DNA of 64,000 nt, taken from contig NZ_JAEUXJ010000001.1 of NCBI RefSeq assembly GCF_016775475.1, forward strand, positions 806,001 to 870,000. Reading direction: 5' to 3'. The notes beneath the pieces were generated by a model. It was given only the letters and a program-made list of their open reading frames with translations, was not told the DNA's origin and made no database searches. The stretch's first letter is position 1; each line of letters begins with the position of its first letter. A program made the translations under genes and the position numbers. Below, in pieces: positions 8,835 to 17,999 of the stretch. Source of the DNA: Belnapia mucosa (lineage in GTDB: Bacteria > Pseudomonadota > Alphaproteobacteria > Acetobacterales > Acetobacteraceae).

Positions 8835-10268
8835 ATGCCGCAGGATCCGACGCCCGAACTGCTGACCCCGGCGGAGATGGCCCAGGCCGATTCGCTGGCC
8901 ATCGCCGCCGGCATTCCCGGCCCCCGCCTGATGGAGGCAGCGGGCCGTGCCGTGGCCCTCGCCACGCGCCGCCGCTTCCGCGCCATCCGCACCCTGGTGC
9001 TGGCCGGCCCTGGCAATAATGGCGGGGATGGCTATGTCGCGGCCCGGCTGCTGGAGGCGGCGGGCTGGCCCGTCTCGGTCGCCGCCCTGGCACCGCCGCG
9101 GCCTGGCAGCGACGCCGCACTGGCCGCCGCCCGCTGGCGCGGCCCGATGGCGCCCTTCACCGCGGCGGAGGCGGCGCGGGCCGGCCTCGTCATCGATGCC
9201 GTCTTCGGCGCCGGCCTTGCTCGCTCGGTGGACGGCTTGGTGGCCGAGGTGCTGGCGGCGGTGCGGGCGCCGCTCCTCGCCATCGACACACCCTCCGGCC
9301 TCGATGGCGCCACCGGACAGGTGCGGGGCTTCGCGGCGCAGGCGGCGCTGACCGTGACCTTCTTCCGCCTCAAGCCCGGGCATCTGCTGCTGCCGGGCAG
9401 GGGGCTCTGCGGCGAGACGGTGCTGGCCGATATCGGCCTGCCGGCCAGCGTGCTGCCGGCCATCGGGCTGCGCGCCTGGCGCAACGGGCCGGGGCTCTGG
9501 CGCCTGCCGCGGCCGGATGCCAATGCGCATAAATACAGCCGCGGCCACCTCACCATCCTCGCCGGCGGGGCGATGACCGGCGCGGGGCGGCTCGCGGCCG
9601 GGGCGGCGCATCGGGCCGGGGCGGGGCTGGTGACGCTCCGCGCCCCCGATGCCGCCGCCGCCATGCTCTACCGCACCACCGAGCCGGGCAGCCTCGTCAC
9701 CGAAGAGCCGGTCGAGGCGCTGCTTGGCGATGAGCGCCGCCATGTCTGGCTGATCGGCCCCGGCCTGCCGCCCGATGCGGCGACGCGGGCGGCGATCGCC
9801 GCGGTGCTGGCCGCCGGGCGTAGCCTGGTCGCCGATGCCGGGGCACTGACCGCCTGCGCTGGTCAGCCGGAGGCGCTGCGCGGCGCCGCGGTGCTGACGC
9901 CGCATGCCGGCGAATTTGCCCGCCTGTTCGGCCCGGTGGGCGAGGACAAGCCGGCGGCCGCGCGGCGTGCCGCGGCGCTGACCGGCGCGGTGGTGCTGCT
10001 GAAGGGCGCCGATACCGTGATCGCCGCGCCGGATGGCCGCGCCATCCTGAACCACAACGCCCCGCCGAGCCTCGCCACCGGCGGCACCGGCGACGTGCTT
10101 GCCGGCACCATCGCCGCGCTGCTGGCCCAGGGCATGCCGCCCTTCGAGGCCGCCGCAGCCGGCGCCTGGCTGCAGGGCGAGGCGGCGCGGCGGCACGGGC
10201 CGGGCCTGCTGGCTGAGGATCTCATCACTCTCCTGCCAGGGGCAGCGGCAGCGACAAACGGGGCATGA
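8835..10268 (+). CDS. nnr: Bifunctional NAD(P)H-hydrate epimerase / ADP-dependent NAD(P)H-hydrate dehydratase
   Basis: This repair enzyme converts damaged NADHX and NADPHX back to NAD(P)H. The N-terminal YjeF_N epimerase domain (residues 1-215) has MEAAGRAVA, LAGPGNNGGDGYVAARLL and IDTPSGLDG. The C-terminal ribokinase-like dehydratase domain has KYSRGHLTILAGG, LTPHAGEFARLFG and the catalytic NAPPSLATGGTGDVLAG. The 477-residue fusion has the usual length. It stands alone between the small membrane protein gene (divergent) and the malonyl-CoA decarboxylase gene. Confidence 0.95.
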   Translation: MPQDPTPELLTPAEMAQADSLAIAAGIPGPRLMEAAGRAVALATRRRFRAIRTLVLAGPGNNGGDGYVAARLLEAAGWPVSVAALAPPRPGSDAALAAARWRGPMAPFTAAEAARAGLVIDAVFGAGLARSVDGLVAEVLAAVRAPLLAIDTPSGLDGATGQVRGFAAQAALTVTFFRLKPGHLLLPGRGLCGETVLADIGLPASVLPAIGLRAWRNGPGLWRLPRPDANAHKYSRGHLTILAGGAMTGAGRLAAGAAHRAGAGLVTLRAPDAAAAMLYRTTEPGSLVTEEPVEALLGDERRHVWLIGPGLPPDAATRAAIAAVLAAGRSLVADAGALTACAGQPEALRGAAVLTPHAGEFARLFGPVGEDKPAAARRAAALTGAVVLLKGADTVIAAPDGRAILNHNAPPSLATGGTGDVLAGTIAALLAQGMPPFEAAAAGAWLQGEAARRHGPGLLAEDLITLLPGAAAATNGA

Positions 10269-10323
10269 CGCGGCGGGTAACCTCGCGCTAGGTTTCTGCG
10301 GATTACATTGCCAGTCCGTCAGG

Positions 10324-11781
10324 ATGCCGACCATGTCCGAAGTTCTTGAACAGGCCGGGTTGTTCGACAGGGCGCTGCGCCGCGTCACCAGCCTCTGGCG
10401 CGACATGGCCGAGCGCGTTACGGGCGCCGAGACGGATGCCATCGCCGACCAGATGCGCGCCTGCCTCGACGGGCGGGGCGGCGAGGTCTCAGCCCGCAAC
10501 CGGGCGGCCAAGCTGGCCCAGGCCTATCTCGTGCTCGACGCCCCCGGCCGCATCGAATTCCTCCGCGCGCTGGCCGGCTTCGACGCCGATGAGGCAGGGA
10601 CCCGGGCAGCGATGGAGCGGGTCCTGGCCGCCGAGGAGCCGGGCGCCCGCGCCGCCGCCATGGCCCGGCTGCGCCGCGTGCTGGAGCCGCCGCGGCTGCG
10701 CCTGCTGACCCAGCTCACCACCATCCCGGACGGCATCAAATTCCTGGTCGATCTGCGCGGCGAGCTGTTGCGGGTGATGGATGGCGACCCGGTCCTGGGC
10801 GCGCTGGAAAGCGATCTGCGCGGCCTGCTGGCCAGCTGGTTCGATGTCGGCTTCCTCGAGCTGCGGCGAATCGATTGGAGCAGCCCGGCCTCGCTGCTGG
10901 AGAAGCTGGTGCGCTACGAGGCGGTGCACCGCATCCGTACCTGGCGCGACCTCAAGAACCGGCTCGATTCGGACCGCCGTTGCTACGCCTTCTTCCACCC
11001 CCGCATGCCGGAGGAGCCGCTGATCTTCGTCGAGGTGGCGTTGGTGAAGGGCCTCGCCGCCTCGGTGCAGCGGCTGCTGGACGAGAAGGCGCCGGTGCTC
11101 GACCCGGCCGGTGCGGATACCGCTATCTTCTATTCGATCAACAACTGCCAGCGCGGGCTGGATGGGATCAGCTTCGGCAATTTCCTCATCAAGCGGGTGG
11201 TGGCGCTGCTGGGGGAGGAGCTGAAGGGGCTGCGCCACTTCGCTACCCTCTCGCCCATCCCCGGCTTCTGCCGCTGGCTGCAATCCCGCATCGCCGAGGG
11301 TGACGAGACCCTGGTTTCGGATGAGGAGCTGACGGCGCTGCGGGTCCATGCCCCTGCCATGCTGGCCTTGCCCGCCCCGGCCGAGGGTGGCGCCGCCACC
11401 GCGCCGCCGCTGGCCGAGACGCCGGGCCAGACCCTGGCACGGCTGCTGGCCCGCCGCGGCTGGCAGCGGGACGAAGCGCTGGCCCGGCTGCTGGAGCCGG
11501 TGCTGACCCGGCTCTGCGCCGTTTATCTGTTGCAGGCGGCCTCGCCGCGCGATCCGAAGCGGGCGCGCGATCCGGTGGAGCATTTCCACCTCTCGAACGG
11601 TGCCCGCATCGAGCGGCTGAACTGGCGCGGCGACATCTCGGAGAAGGGCATCCGCGAGAGCGCGGGTTTGATGGTGAACTACCTCTACGACCCGGCCCGG
11701 ATCGAGGAATACCACGAGGGCTATATGGGCGAGGGGCGGCGGCCCGTGGCCGGCGCGATCCGGAAGCTCGCCAAAGGCTGA
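10324..11781 (+). CDS. Malonyl-CoA decarboxylase
   Basis: The enzyme converts malonyl-CoA to acetyl-CoA and CO2. The 485-residue product has an N-terminal helical domain and a GNAT-fold C-terminal catalytic domain with IFYSINNCQRGLDGISFGNFLIK and HFHLSNGARIERLNWRGD, the latter holding the catalytic histidine. The frame is open upstream into the nnr gene; the start at 10324 (or 10333) agrees with family length. No malonate uptake or malonyl-CoA synthetase gene is adjacent, so whether it serves malonate use or lipid balance is open. Confidence 0.93.
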   Translation: MPTMSEVLEQAGLFDRALRRVTSLWRDMAERVTGAETDAIADQMRACLDGRGGEVSARNRAAKLAQAYLVLDAPGRIEFLRALAGFDADEAGTRAAMERVLAAEEPGARAAAMARLRRVLEPPRLRLLTQLTTIPDGIKFLVDLRGELLRVMDGDPVLGALESDLRGLLASWFDVGFLELRRIDWSSPASLLEKLVRYEAVHRIRTWRDLKNRLDSDRRCYAFFHPRMPEEPLIFVEVALVKGLAASVQRLLDEKAPVLDPAGADTAIFYSINNCQRGLDGISFGNFLIKRVVALLGEELKGLRHFATLSPIPGFCRWLQSRIAEGDETLVSDEELTALRVHAPAMLALPAPAEGGAATAPPLAETPGQTLARLLARRGWQRDEALARLLEPVLTRLCAVYLLQAASPRDPKRARDPVEHFHLSNGARIERLNWRGDISEKGIRESAGLMVNYLYDPARIEEYHEGYMGEGRRPVAGAIRKLAKG

Positions 11782-11799
11782 AAGCCGGGGAGAGGGGAA

Positions 11800-11876
11800 T
11801 GGTCGGACCGGCGGGATTTGAACCCACGACCCCTTGTCCCCCAGACAAGTGCGCTACCAGGCTGCGCTACGATCCG
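11800..11876 (-). tRNA. tRNA-Pro (anticodon GGG)
   Basis: A complete 77-base cloverleaf is present on the minus strand, with CCA encoded at its 3-prime end (11800-11802). The 7-bp acceptor stem pairs CGGATCG with CGGTCCG including one G-T pair. The anticodon stem CTTGT/ACAAG encloses a loop CTGGGGG, giving anticodon GGG at the standard position. The T arm has GTTCAAATC. It lies downstream of the merR-like gene, as in many alphaproteobacteria. Confidence 0.96.
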
Positions 11877-11928
11877 TGCCGGCCGGCGGAATAGCACCGC
11901 CCGGCCGCGGAGGCTACCCCCGGCGATG

Positions 11929-12312
11929 CTATCGCCCGGCGAGGGCGTGCAATTCCTCCGCGAGGTCTTCCAGATCCTCGAGAATGCGGCGCAGGCTGTC
12001 GGGCCCGGCTTCGGCCGGCTCGCCGAAGGACAGCTCCGACTCGCCCAGGCCACCCTCGCGCAGCAGCCGCTGCACGCCCTTGATGGTGTAGCCCTGGGTG
12101 TAGAGCAGGTCGGAGACGCGGCGGAGCAGCGCGATATCCTCGGGCCGGTAGTAGCGCCGGCCGCCGCCGCGCTTCAGCGGCTTGAGCTGGGGGAACTTCG
12201 TCTCCCAGAAGCGCAGGACGTGCTGCGGGATGCGCAGCTCGTCCGCGACCTCGCTGATGGTGCGGAAGGCGGTCGGTGCCTTGCGCAGCCGGGGCTGGCC
12301 GGTCTCGCTCAT
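11929..12312 (-). CDS. MerR family transcriptional regulator
   Basis: The first 75 residues form a MerR winged-helix DNA-binding domain ([31 protein letters not shown], then [18 protein letters not shown]). No effector-binding cysteines are present, and the short C-terminal part is a Glu/Leu-rich helix suited to dimerisation. This 127-residue type always follows ihfA in alphaproteobacterial plsX-fabH-ihfA clusters. It overlaps ihfA by 4 bases. Its regulon is not evident from the sequence. Confidence 0.93.
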   Translation of the reverse strand: MSETGQPRLRKAPTAFRTISEVADELRIPQHVLRFWETKFPQLKPLKRGGGRRYYRPEDIALLRRVSDLLYTQGYTIKGVQRLLREGGLGESELSFGEPAEAGPDSLRRILEDLEDLAEELHALAGR

Positions 12313-12623
12313 GCCTGGTCCGCGGCCTCTGACTCGGTCTGGCCGTTGATGCGGGCCTTCAGCACCTGGGAGGGGCGGAAGGACAGGACCCGGCGAGGCA
12401 GGATGGGCACCTCGACTCCGGTCTTCGGATTGCGGCCCACGCGTTGCCCCTTCTGCCGCACCATGAAAGTGCCGAAGGCCGAGATCTTCACCGGCTCCCC
12501 GGCTTCCAGCGCCGAGGCCACCCGTTCGAGGACGGATTCCAGCAGCGCCGCCGATTCATTCCGCGAGAGGCCGACCTGGCTGTAGATCGCCTCGGCCAGG
12601 TTCGCGCGCGTGAGCGTGTTCAT
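12309..12623 (-). CDS. ihfA: Integration host factor subunit alpha
   Basis: IHF-alpha is half of the heterodimer that bends DNA sharply at specific sites. The 104-residue sequence has the HU/IHF fold with [27 protein letters not shown], including the DNA-intercalating proline in GRNPKTG. The N-terminus [12 protein letters not shown] is typical of the alpha subunit. It is separated from fabH by 125 bases, so it may have its own promoter. IHF is also relevant as a host factor for integrative elements such as the one at the right end of this window. Confidence 0.95.
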   Translation of the reverse strand: MNTLTRANLAEAIYSQVGLSRNESAALLESVLERVASALEAGEPVKISAFGTFMVRQKGQRVGRNPKTGVEVPILPRRVLSFRPSQVLKARINGQTESEAADQA

Positions 12624-12748
12624 CGGTCAACTCGTTCCCGCAAACCCTTCTGCGGTCGAGGAAACCGATATCGGCCACGGGCGTCAACCGCCGGCTGGCG
12701 AAACTGCAACAGCGTGGCGGAAAAGACGCAGGGGCGGAACGCATGGGC

Positions 12749-13720
12749 TCAGAAGCGCAGCAGCGCCGCGCCCCAGGTGAGGCCGCCGCCGATCGCCTCC
12801 AGCACCACCGTATCGCCGCGCTCGATCAGCCCGCGCCCGGCCGCCTCGGCCAGGGCCAGCGGGATGGAGGCGGCCGAAGTATTGGCATGGCGATCGACCG
12901 TCACCACCACCCGCTCCCGCGGCAGGCCGAGCTTCTTGCCCATGGCCTCGATGATGCGGAGATTGGCCTGGTGCGGCACCAGCCAGCGGAGATCGGCATG
13001 GCCCATCCCATTCGCCGCCAGCGCCTCATCCACCACGCCGGCAAGCTTGGAGACGGCGTGGCGGAATACCTCCTTGCCCGCCATCCGCAGCAGGCCGGAG
13101 CCGCCGGTCGATCCGGGGCCGCCCTCGACCAGCAGGATGTCGCCATGCCGGCCATCGGAATGGAGATGGGTCGAGAGGATGCCGCGATCCGAATCCTGCT
13201 CGGCGGTCAGCACCACCGCGCCGGCGCCATCGCCGAACAGCACGCAGGTGCCGCGATCGGACCAGTCCAGGATGCGGGAGAAGATCTCGGTCCCGATCAC
13301 CAGCACGCAACGCGCCTGGCCGGTGCGCATCAGCGAATCCGCCATGCCCAGCGCATAGACGAATCCGGTGCAGGCGGCGGCCAGGTCGAAGCCGAACCCG
13401 CGGGTGATGCCGAGCTGCTGCTGGATGCGAACGGCGGTGGCAGGGAAGGCGCTATCGGGCGTCGAGGTGGCGACGATGACGGCATCCACCGCCTCGGCCG
13501 CGATTCCAGCCCGTTCCAGCGCCTGCCGCGCCGCAGCCGTGCCCATGGAGGAGGCGGTCTCGCCCGGCGCCGCGATATGCCGCTGGCGGATGCCGGTGCG
13601 CTCGACGATCCAGTCGTCCGAGGTGTCGAGGCCATATTCGGCGGCCAGCGCCGCATTGGAGAGGCAGCGCGCGGGGAGGTAGCCGCCGCAGCCTGCAATC
13701 ACGGAACGGATCATCGCCAT
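12749..13720 (-). CDS. fabH: 3-oxoacyl-[acyl-carrier-protein] synthase III
   Basis: FabH starts fatty acid synthesis by condensing acetyl-CoA with malonyl-ACP. The 323-residue sequence has the catalytic triad: Cys in LAAACTGFVYALG, His in LVPHQANLRIIEAM, and Asn in RHANTSAASIPLALAE. GDGAGAVVL is also conserved. It follows plsX after 3 bases and so is translated from the same message. Confidence 0.96.
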   Translation of the reverse strand: MAMIRSVIAGCGGYLPARCLSNAALAAEYGLDTSDDWIVERTGIRQRHIAAPGETASSMGTAAARQALERAGIAAEAVDAVIVATSTPDSAFPATAVRIQQQLGITRGFGFDLAAACTGFVYALGMADSLMRTGQARCVLVIGTEIFSRILDWSDRGTCVLFGDGAGAVVLTAEQDSDRGILSTHLHSDGRHGDILLVEGGPGSTGGSGLLRMAGKEVFRHAVSKLAGVVDEALAANGMGHADLRWLVPHQANLRIIEAMGKKLGLPRERVVVTVDRHANTSAASIPLALAEAAGRGLIERGDTVVLEAIGGGLTWGAALLRF

Positions 13721-13723
13721 CCT

Positions 13724-14794
13724 TCAGGGCGCCGGCGCGGCGACCGGCTTCTTGATCTGGGCCAGGCCTTCGCGGATGCGGTCGTTGAAGCGATGCGTGA
13801 CCATGTCCATCGCCACATCGACGGCATGGGCGAAGCCGAGCGCATCGGTGCCGCCATGCGACTTCACTACGACGCCGTTCAGGCCGAGCAGGATCGCGCC
13901 GTTGTAGCGGCGAGGATCCATCCATTCCCGCAGGCGGTCGAGCGCCGGGCGGGCGAGGAGATAGCCCGCGCGGGCGGGGATGCTGCTGGTGAAGACCTGG
14001 CGCAGCAGGTCGCGCATCAGCTTCAGCGTGCCCTCGGCGGTCTTCAGCGCGACATTGCCGGTGAAGCCATCGGTCACCACCACGTCCACCGTGCCGGCGG
14101 CAATGTCATGGCCCTCGATGAAGCCGTGGAAGGTGGCGCCGATATGGCTTTCCCTCAGCGTTTCCGCCGCGGCGCGCACCCGGTCGTCGCCCTTCAGCTC
14201 CTCGGAGCCGACATTGAGCAGGCCGAGGCTCGGCGCGTTCAGGCCGAGCACCGCGCGGGCGAAGCTGTCGCCCATGACGGCGAATTCCACCAGGTTGCGC
14301 GCATCGCACTGGATATTGGCGCCAAGGTCGAGCAGCACGACATCGCCGCGGGCCGAAGGCGCGATGGCGGCGAGCGCCGGCCGGTCGATTTCCGGCAGGG
14401 TCTTCACCACGATCTTCGCCAGCGCCATCAACGCGCCGGTATTGCCGGCCGAGACCACGCCGGCCGCCTCGCCGCCAGCGACGGCGTCGATCGCGATGCG
14501 CATGGAGCTCTGGCGGCCCTGGCGCAGTGCCGCCGTCGGCTTCATCTCGGCGGAGATGACATCCCGGGCATGACGCACCGAACAGGCCTTGGCCGCACGC
14601 GGGCGCCGGGCCAGCATGCCGCCGATCCGCGCCTCATCCCCGACCAGCAGGAAGCGGGCACCGGGGTGGCGTTCGGCCGCCAGCTCCATCCCGTCCAGCA
14701 CGATGTCGGGCGCGTTGTCGCCCCCCATGGCATCGATGGCCAGGGAAAACCCCCCAGTGGTCATCCCAGTGGCAAGGGCTTGCGACACGGGCAA
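13724..14794 (-). CDS. plsX: Phosphate acyltransferase PlsX
   Basis: PlsX makes acyl-phosphate from acyl-ACP for phospholipid synthesis. The sequence carries FSLAIDAMGGDNAPDIVLDG at the start of the fold, VSAGNTGALMALA, and VVVTDGFTGNVALKTAEG. The longest reading (356 residues) starts at a TTG at 14794; GTG at 14788 shares the same GGAGA, and ATG at 14764 would begin MTTGGFSL without a clear ribosome binding site. It lies between rpmF and fabH in the standard cluster. Confidence 0.95.
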   Translation of the reverse strand: MPVSQALATGMTTGGFSLAIDAMGGDNAPDIVLDGMELAAERHPGARFLLVGDEARIGGMLARRPRAAKACSVRHARDVISAEMKPTAALRQGRQSSMRIAIDAVAGGEAAGVVSAGNTGALMALAKIVVKTLPEIDRPALAAIAPSARGDVVLLDLGANIQCDARNLVEFAVMGDSFARAVLGLNAPSLGLLNVGSEELKGDDRVRAAAETLRESHIGATFHGFIEGHDIAAGTVDVVVTDGFTGNVALKTAEGTLKLMRDLLRQVFTSSIPARAGYLLARPALDRLREWMDPRRYNGAILLGLNGVVVKSHGGTDALGFAHAVDVAMDMVTHRFNDRIREGLAQIKKPVAAPAP

Positions 14795-14823
14795 TGCTTC
14801 TCCGCCAGACTGCCGGCAACACT

Positions 14824-15027
14824 TCAGTTGCGGACAGCAGCCTTCAACGCATCACCGGCCGGCACGACCTCACGCCCATCGTAATGGCCGCAGGAGGAGC
14901 AGACATGGTGCGGGCGCTTCAGCTCGCCGCAATTCGGGCACTCGGCATGCGCCATCTGCGTCAGCGCCTGATGGCTGCGGCGCATACCGGCGCGGGAGGG
15001 CGAAACCTTCTTCTTCGGAACGGCCAT
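14824..15027 (-). CDS. rpmF: 50S ribosomal protein L32
   Basis: L32 is a small protein of the large ribosomal subunit. The 67-residue product starts [17 protein letters not shown], the family hallmark, and has a zinc-binding CPNC...CSSC pair. The open frame extends 20 codons upstream, but the MAVPKKK start at 15027 is universal in the family. It is followed by plsX after about 30 bases. Confidence 0.97.
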   Translation of the reverse strand: MAVPKKKVSPSRAGMRRSHQALTQMAHAECPNCGELKRPHHVCSSCGHYDGREVVPAGDALKAAVRN

Positions 15028-15119
15028 GGCGCCGAGCCTTTCTTCATAAACGCAAGGCGTTTCAACGGGAGGGCGGGGCTGTAGCACCGCACCCCCGGGG
15101 ACGCAAGCATAGCGGCGGG

Positions 15120-15617
15120 CTAGTTCTTCCGCCGTAAAGCAGCGAGGGCGGCGAAGCCGCCGGTCACCGCGCCGCCCGCCTCGGGCGGCAATTCCGCCCC
15201 CGGCGCGCGGGGATAGGGATCGAGCGCCAGCGCCAGCTGCTCGGCCAGCACCTCGCCCAGATCGGCCGTGCCTTCGGGCGCCTCGATCTCATCCGGGTCG
15301 TCCGGCCCGTCCTGCGGTTCCTGTCCTGGCGGCAGCAGGCGGAAGGCCACCGGCTCGTCCACCTCCTGTGCCACGGGGTCGAGGGTGACGACGCAGGCCT
15401 GGGTGAGCTTCGCCGCCATCCGGCCCTCAACGAGGACGGTGCCGCCCGGCTCCGGCAGCACGCGGAGGGTGGCGGTGACGCTGTCGAGGCCGAGGATGCC
15501 GAATCGCCGCGCCAGCGCGGCGCATTCATCGGGACTCGCTTCCAGCGTCAGGGTCCGGCCTCCCGGAGGGAGGGTCGCCAGCACCAGGGGGCGTTGGAAT
15601 TCGGTCTCAGGCGGCAT
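15120..15617 (-). CDS. DUF177 (YceD-like) protein
   Basis: The 165-residue product is a YceD/DUF177 protein, a family of large-subunit rRNA-associated or accumulation factors nearly always encoded before rpmF, as here. Recognisable features are [29 protein letters not shown], with the conserved cysteine, and an acidic middle. The start at 15617 overlaps the upstream CBP3-like gene by 11 bases. The long open frame upstream of that point is a shadow. Confidence 0.88.
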   Translation of the reverse strand: MPPETEFQRPLVLATLPPGGRTLTLEASPDECAALARRFGILGLDSVTATLRVLPEPGGTVLVEGRMAAKLTQACVVTLDPVAQEVDEPVAFRLLPPGQEPQDGPDDPDEIEAPEGTADLGEVLAEQLALALDPYPRAPGAELPPEAGGAVTGGFAALAALRRKN

Positions 15618-16164
15618 CGGCAGCCTCCGGCGGGGCGAAGCGGACCGCGCCGCGGAGCAGCTCCGCCAGCGGGGTGGCGGCGAGAAGGGCCGCCGAGGCG
15701 GCAGCCTGGCGGGCGAGGGCAAGCGCTTCGAGGCCGGGCTCAGCGGCCTCGCGCCGCCAGACATTCCGCTCCAGCGCCGCGGCGAGGGCGGTGTGGTCGC
15801 CGGCATCGAGCGCCGCCTCATAGGCCTGGGCGCGGCCGTGGAAGGCCTCCCACATCCGCTTCACCCGCTTGCCGATGCTCATATCGCCGGCGCCCATCTC
15901 GCGCAGGTTGATGTCCATATCCGCGAACATCGCATCGAAGACGGCCTGGGCGAGGGCCGGGCCGCGCGGGTCGGGGTCGGTCCGCAGCCGGCGGATCAGC
16001 AGCGCCACCTGCAGCCCGACCAGGTCGAAGCGGCCATCCAGCGTATCCGGCACGCCGAGCGGGCCGAAATACCAGGGGTCCCGCGCCGCGGCCACGGCGG
16101 CGCCATAGAGCTCGAACCCCGTGCGCTCATGCGGCTTGCGACGGAACAGGGCGAGGAGGCCCAT
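15607..16164 (-). CDS. Ubiquinol-cytochrome c chaperone (CBP3 family)
   Basis: CBP3-type proteins assist assembly of the cytochrome bc1 complex. The 185-residue reading shows the family core: FDLVGLQVALLIRRLR, AQAVFDAMFADMDINLREMG, and MSIGKRVKRMWEAFHGR. The start at 16164 (MGLLALFRRK) is preferred because AAGGAAGG lies about 11 bases upstream; an in-frame ATG at 16206 would add 14 residues. It points to aerobic respiration through a bc1 complex. It is the first gene of the block leading into rpmF-plsX-fabH. Confidence 0.88.
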   Translation of the reverse strand: MGLLALFRRKPHERTGFELYGAAVAAARDPWYFGPLGVPDTLDGRFDLVGLQVALLIRRLRTDPDPRGPALAQAVFDAMFADMDINLREMGAGDMSIGKRVKRMWEAFHGRAQAYEAALDAGDHTALAAALERNVWRREAAEPGLEALALARQAAASAALLAATPLAELLRGAVRFAPPEAADAA

Positions 16165-16288
16165 GGGTGGTCTGTCCTTCCTTGCAGCAGCGGCGTGGTT
16201 GACCATGCGGCGGGAGAATGGCTAATCGCGCCGAGACCCCACGCCCATCAACCACGCCCCTTGGCGGGCCAATCGACGGAACCGAGAC

Positions 16289-16813
16289 ATGGATCGCCCC
16301 TGCCATCCGGTCAACGAGTCCGGCGCGCCGCTGCGGCGCGCGGCGCTGGCCGTGGGCATCCTGCTGCTTTCGGGCTGCAGCCTGTTCCAGGCGCCGACCA
16401 TCCAGCGCGGCAACCGGGTGACTGAGGACCAGCTCAAGGAGATCACGCCGGGCGTGCAGACCCGGACGGACGTCCAGACCCTGCTCGGTTCCCCGACCCA
16501 GACCAGCACCTTCGGCGACCCGACCTGGTACTACATCAGCAGCCGCACCCGGCAGCGCCCGGGCCGGGAGCTGGCGGTGACCGACCAGCAGGTGGTGGTG
16601 GTGCAGTTCGACGCCAGTGGCGTGGTCCGCGAGGTCCGGACGATCGGGGCGGATGAGGGCAAGCCGGTGGACATGGTCCAGCGCGAGACGCCGACCCCTG
16701 GCAATGACCGCTCCCTGCTCCAGGCGCTGTTCGGCAATGTCGGCCGCATCGGGCCGGGCGCCTCGGTGCCGGTCAGCCCGGGCGCGACCGGCTCCGGCAC
16801 CGGGCGGCAGTAG
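16289..16813 (+). CDS. bamE: Outer membrane protein assembly factor BamE
   Basis: BamE is a lipoprotein of the outer-membrane protein assembly machine. The N-terminal signal ends in a lipobox, LLLSGC, after RAALAVGI. The SmpA/OmlA fold follows, with ITPGVQTRTDVQTLLGSPTQTSTFGDPTWYYIS. The C-terminal 40 residues are a Gly/Pro/Ser-rich tail. The 174-residue gene is divergent from the CBP3-like gene and faces the convergent MFS gene with 6 bases between stops. Confidence 0.94.
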   Translation: MDRPCHPVNESGAPLRRAALAVGILLLSGCSLFQAPTIQRGNRVTEDQLKEITPGVQTRTDVQTLLGSPTQTSTFGDPTWYYISSRTRQRPGRELAVTDQQVVVVQFDASGVVREVRTIGADEGKPVDMVQRETPTPGNDRSLLQALFGNVGRIGPGASVPVSPGATGSGTGRQ

Positions 16814-16819
16814 CCCGGT

Positions 16820-17986
16820 TCAGCCCGGGGCGGGTCGCGGCGCCCGCGCTGCCTGCCAGGCGATCAGCCCGAGCGCCAGGGCGAGCGCCGGGAGCACGGC
16901 GAGATTCAGCACCGCCCAGCCTGCCTGCGCATGCACCGCGCCGGAGAGGAAGGCGGTGCAGGCCACGGTGCCGAAGACGATGGTGTCGTTCGCCGCCTGG
17001 GCGCGCACCCGCTCCTCCGGCGCATGCGCCGTCGCCAGCAGGTTGGTGGCGCCGACGAACATGAAATTCCACCCGAGCCCGAGCAGGCCGAGGGCGATCC
17101 CGAAATGGGCGAAGCTCTCGCCCATCAACCCGATCAGGACGCAGAGGGCGGTCAGCGCCGCTCCGGCCGCGATCACCGGCCGAACCCCGAAGCGGGTGAT
17201 CAGCCTGCCGGTGAAGAAGCCCGGGCCGAACATGGCGACGGCATGGATCTGGATGACGGTCGCCGAGGCGCCGACCCCGAAGCCGCAGAGCATCATCTCG
17301 ACCGGGGTCGAGGTCATCAGCAGGTTCATGGTGCCATAGGCCACCATCCCGGCGACCGCGGCAGTGACGAAGGCGGGGCGGGCGATGATCTCCCAGAGCG
17401 GGGCGCCGCCGGCATGGCGGGGCGGCGCCGGGGGCAGCCGCACCAGGGCCAGCAGCCCCATGCAGACCACCGGCAGGCAGGCCAGCACCAGATAGGTGCC
17501 GAGGAAGAGATAGGGCGGCATCGCCTCCCGCGTTGCCTTCACCAGCTCCGGCCCCAGCGCCGCGGCCAGGACGCCGCCGGTCATCACCAGGCTGATCGCC
17601 CGCGGCCGATAGCCAGGGGAGGCGATCTCGGCCGCGGCGAAGCGGTAGTGCTGGGCAATGCCGAAGCCGAGCCCGGCCGGAACCGCCCCTGCGCAGTACA
17701 GGACGAAATTCCCCGTCCAGACCCCGGCGGCGAAGGTGAGCGAGCCAGCCATGGCGCCGAGCGCGCCCAGCACGAAGCCCGGCTTCCGCCCGAGCCGGGC
17801 GAAGACGATGCCGGCCGGGATGGAGGCAGCCATGGTCGCCGTCATCTGGATGGCGACCGGCAGGGTGGAGAGGGATTTGTCCTCGGCCAGGCTATGGCCG
17901 ATCAGCGCCGCCATCACCGCCTGGCCGACGGTGGCCGCCTGCATCAGCGCCTGGCAGCAGAAGAGCAGCCAGACCTGGCGCTTCAT
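16820..17986 (-). CDS. MFS transporter
   Basis: The 388-residue product has about 12 hydrophobic segments and the major-facilitator loop signature FARLGRKPGFVLGALGAMAG after the second helix. The frame is open upstream into thiL; the ATG at 17986, 14 bases after the thiL stop, gives a normal MFS N-terminus. Substrate is unknown. It is the last gene of the rib-nusB-thiL transcription unit, if co-transcribed. Confidence 0.9.
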   Translation of the reverse strand: MKRQVWLLFCCQALMQAATVGQAVMAALIGHSLAEDKSLSTLPVAIQMTATMAASIPAGIVFARLGRKPGFVLGALGAMAGSLTFAAGVWTGNFVLYCAGAVPAGLGFGIAQHYRFAAAEIASPGYRPRAISLVMTGGVLAAALGPELVKATREAMPPYLFLGTYLVLACLPVVCMGLLALVRLPPAPPRHAGGAPLWEIIARPAFVTAAVAGMVAYGTMNLLMTSTPVEMMLCGFGVGASATVIQIHAVAMFGPGFFTGRLITRFGVRPVIAAGAALTALCVLIGLMGESFAHFGIALGLLGLGWNFMFVGATNLLATAHAPEERVRAQAANDTIVFGTVACTAFLSGAVHAQAGWAVLNLAVLPALALALGLIAWQAARAPRPAPG

Positions 17987-17999
17987 GCGCGAATCGTCG

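Noticed and set aside
12743..14884. 713-residue plus-strand frame opposite fabH and plsX
   Set aside because: Antisense shadow of two clearly identified genes.
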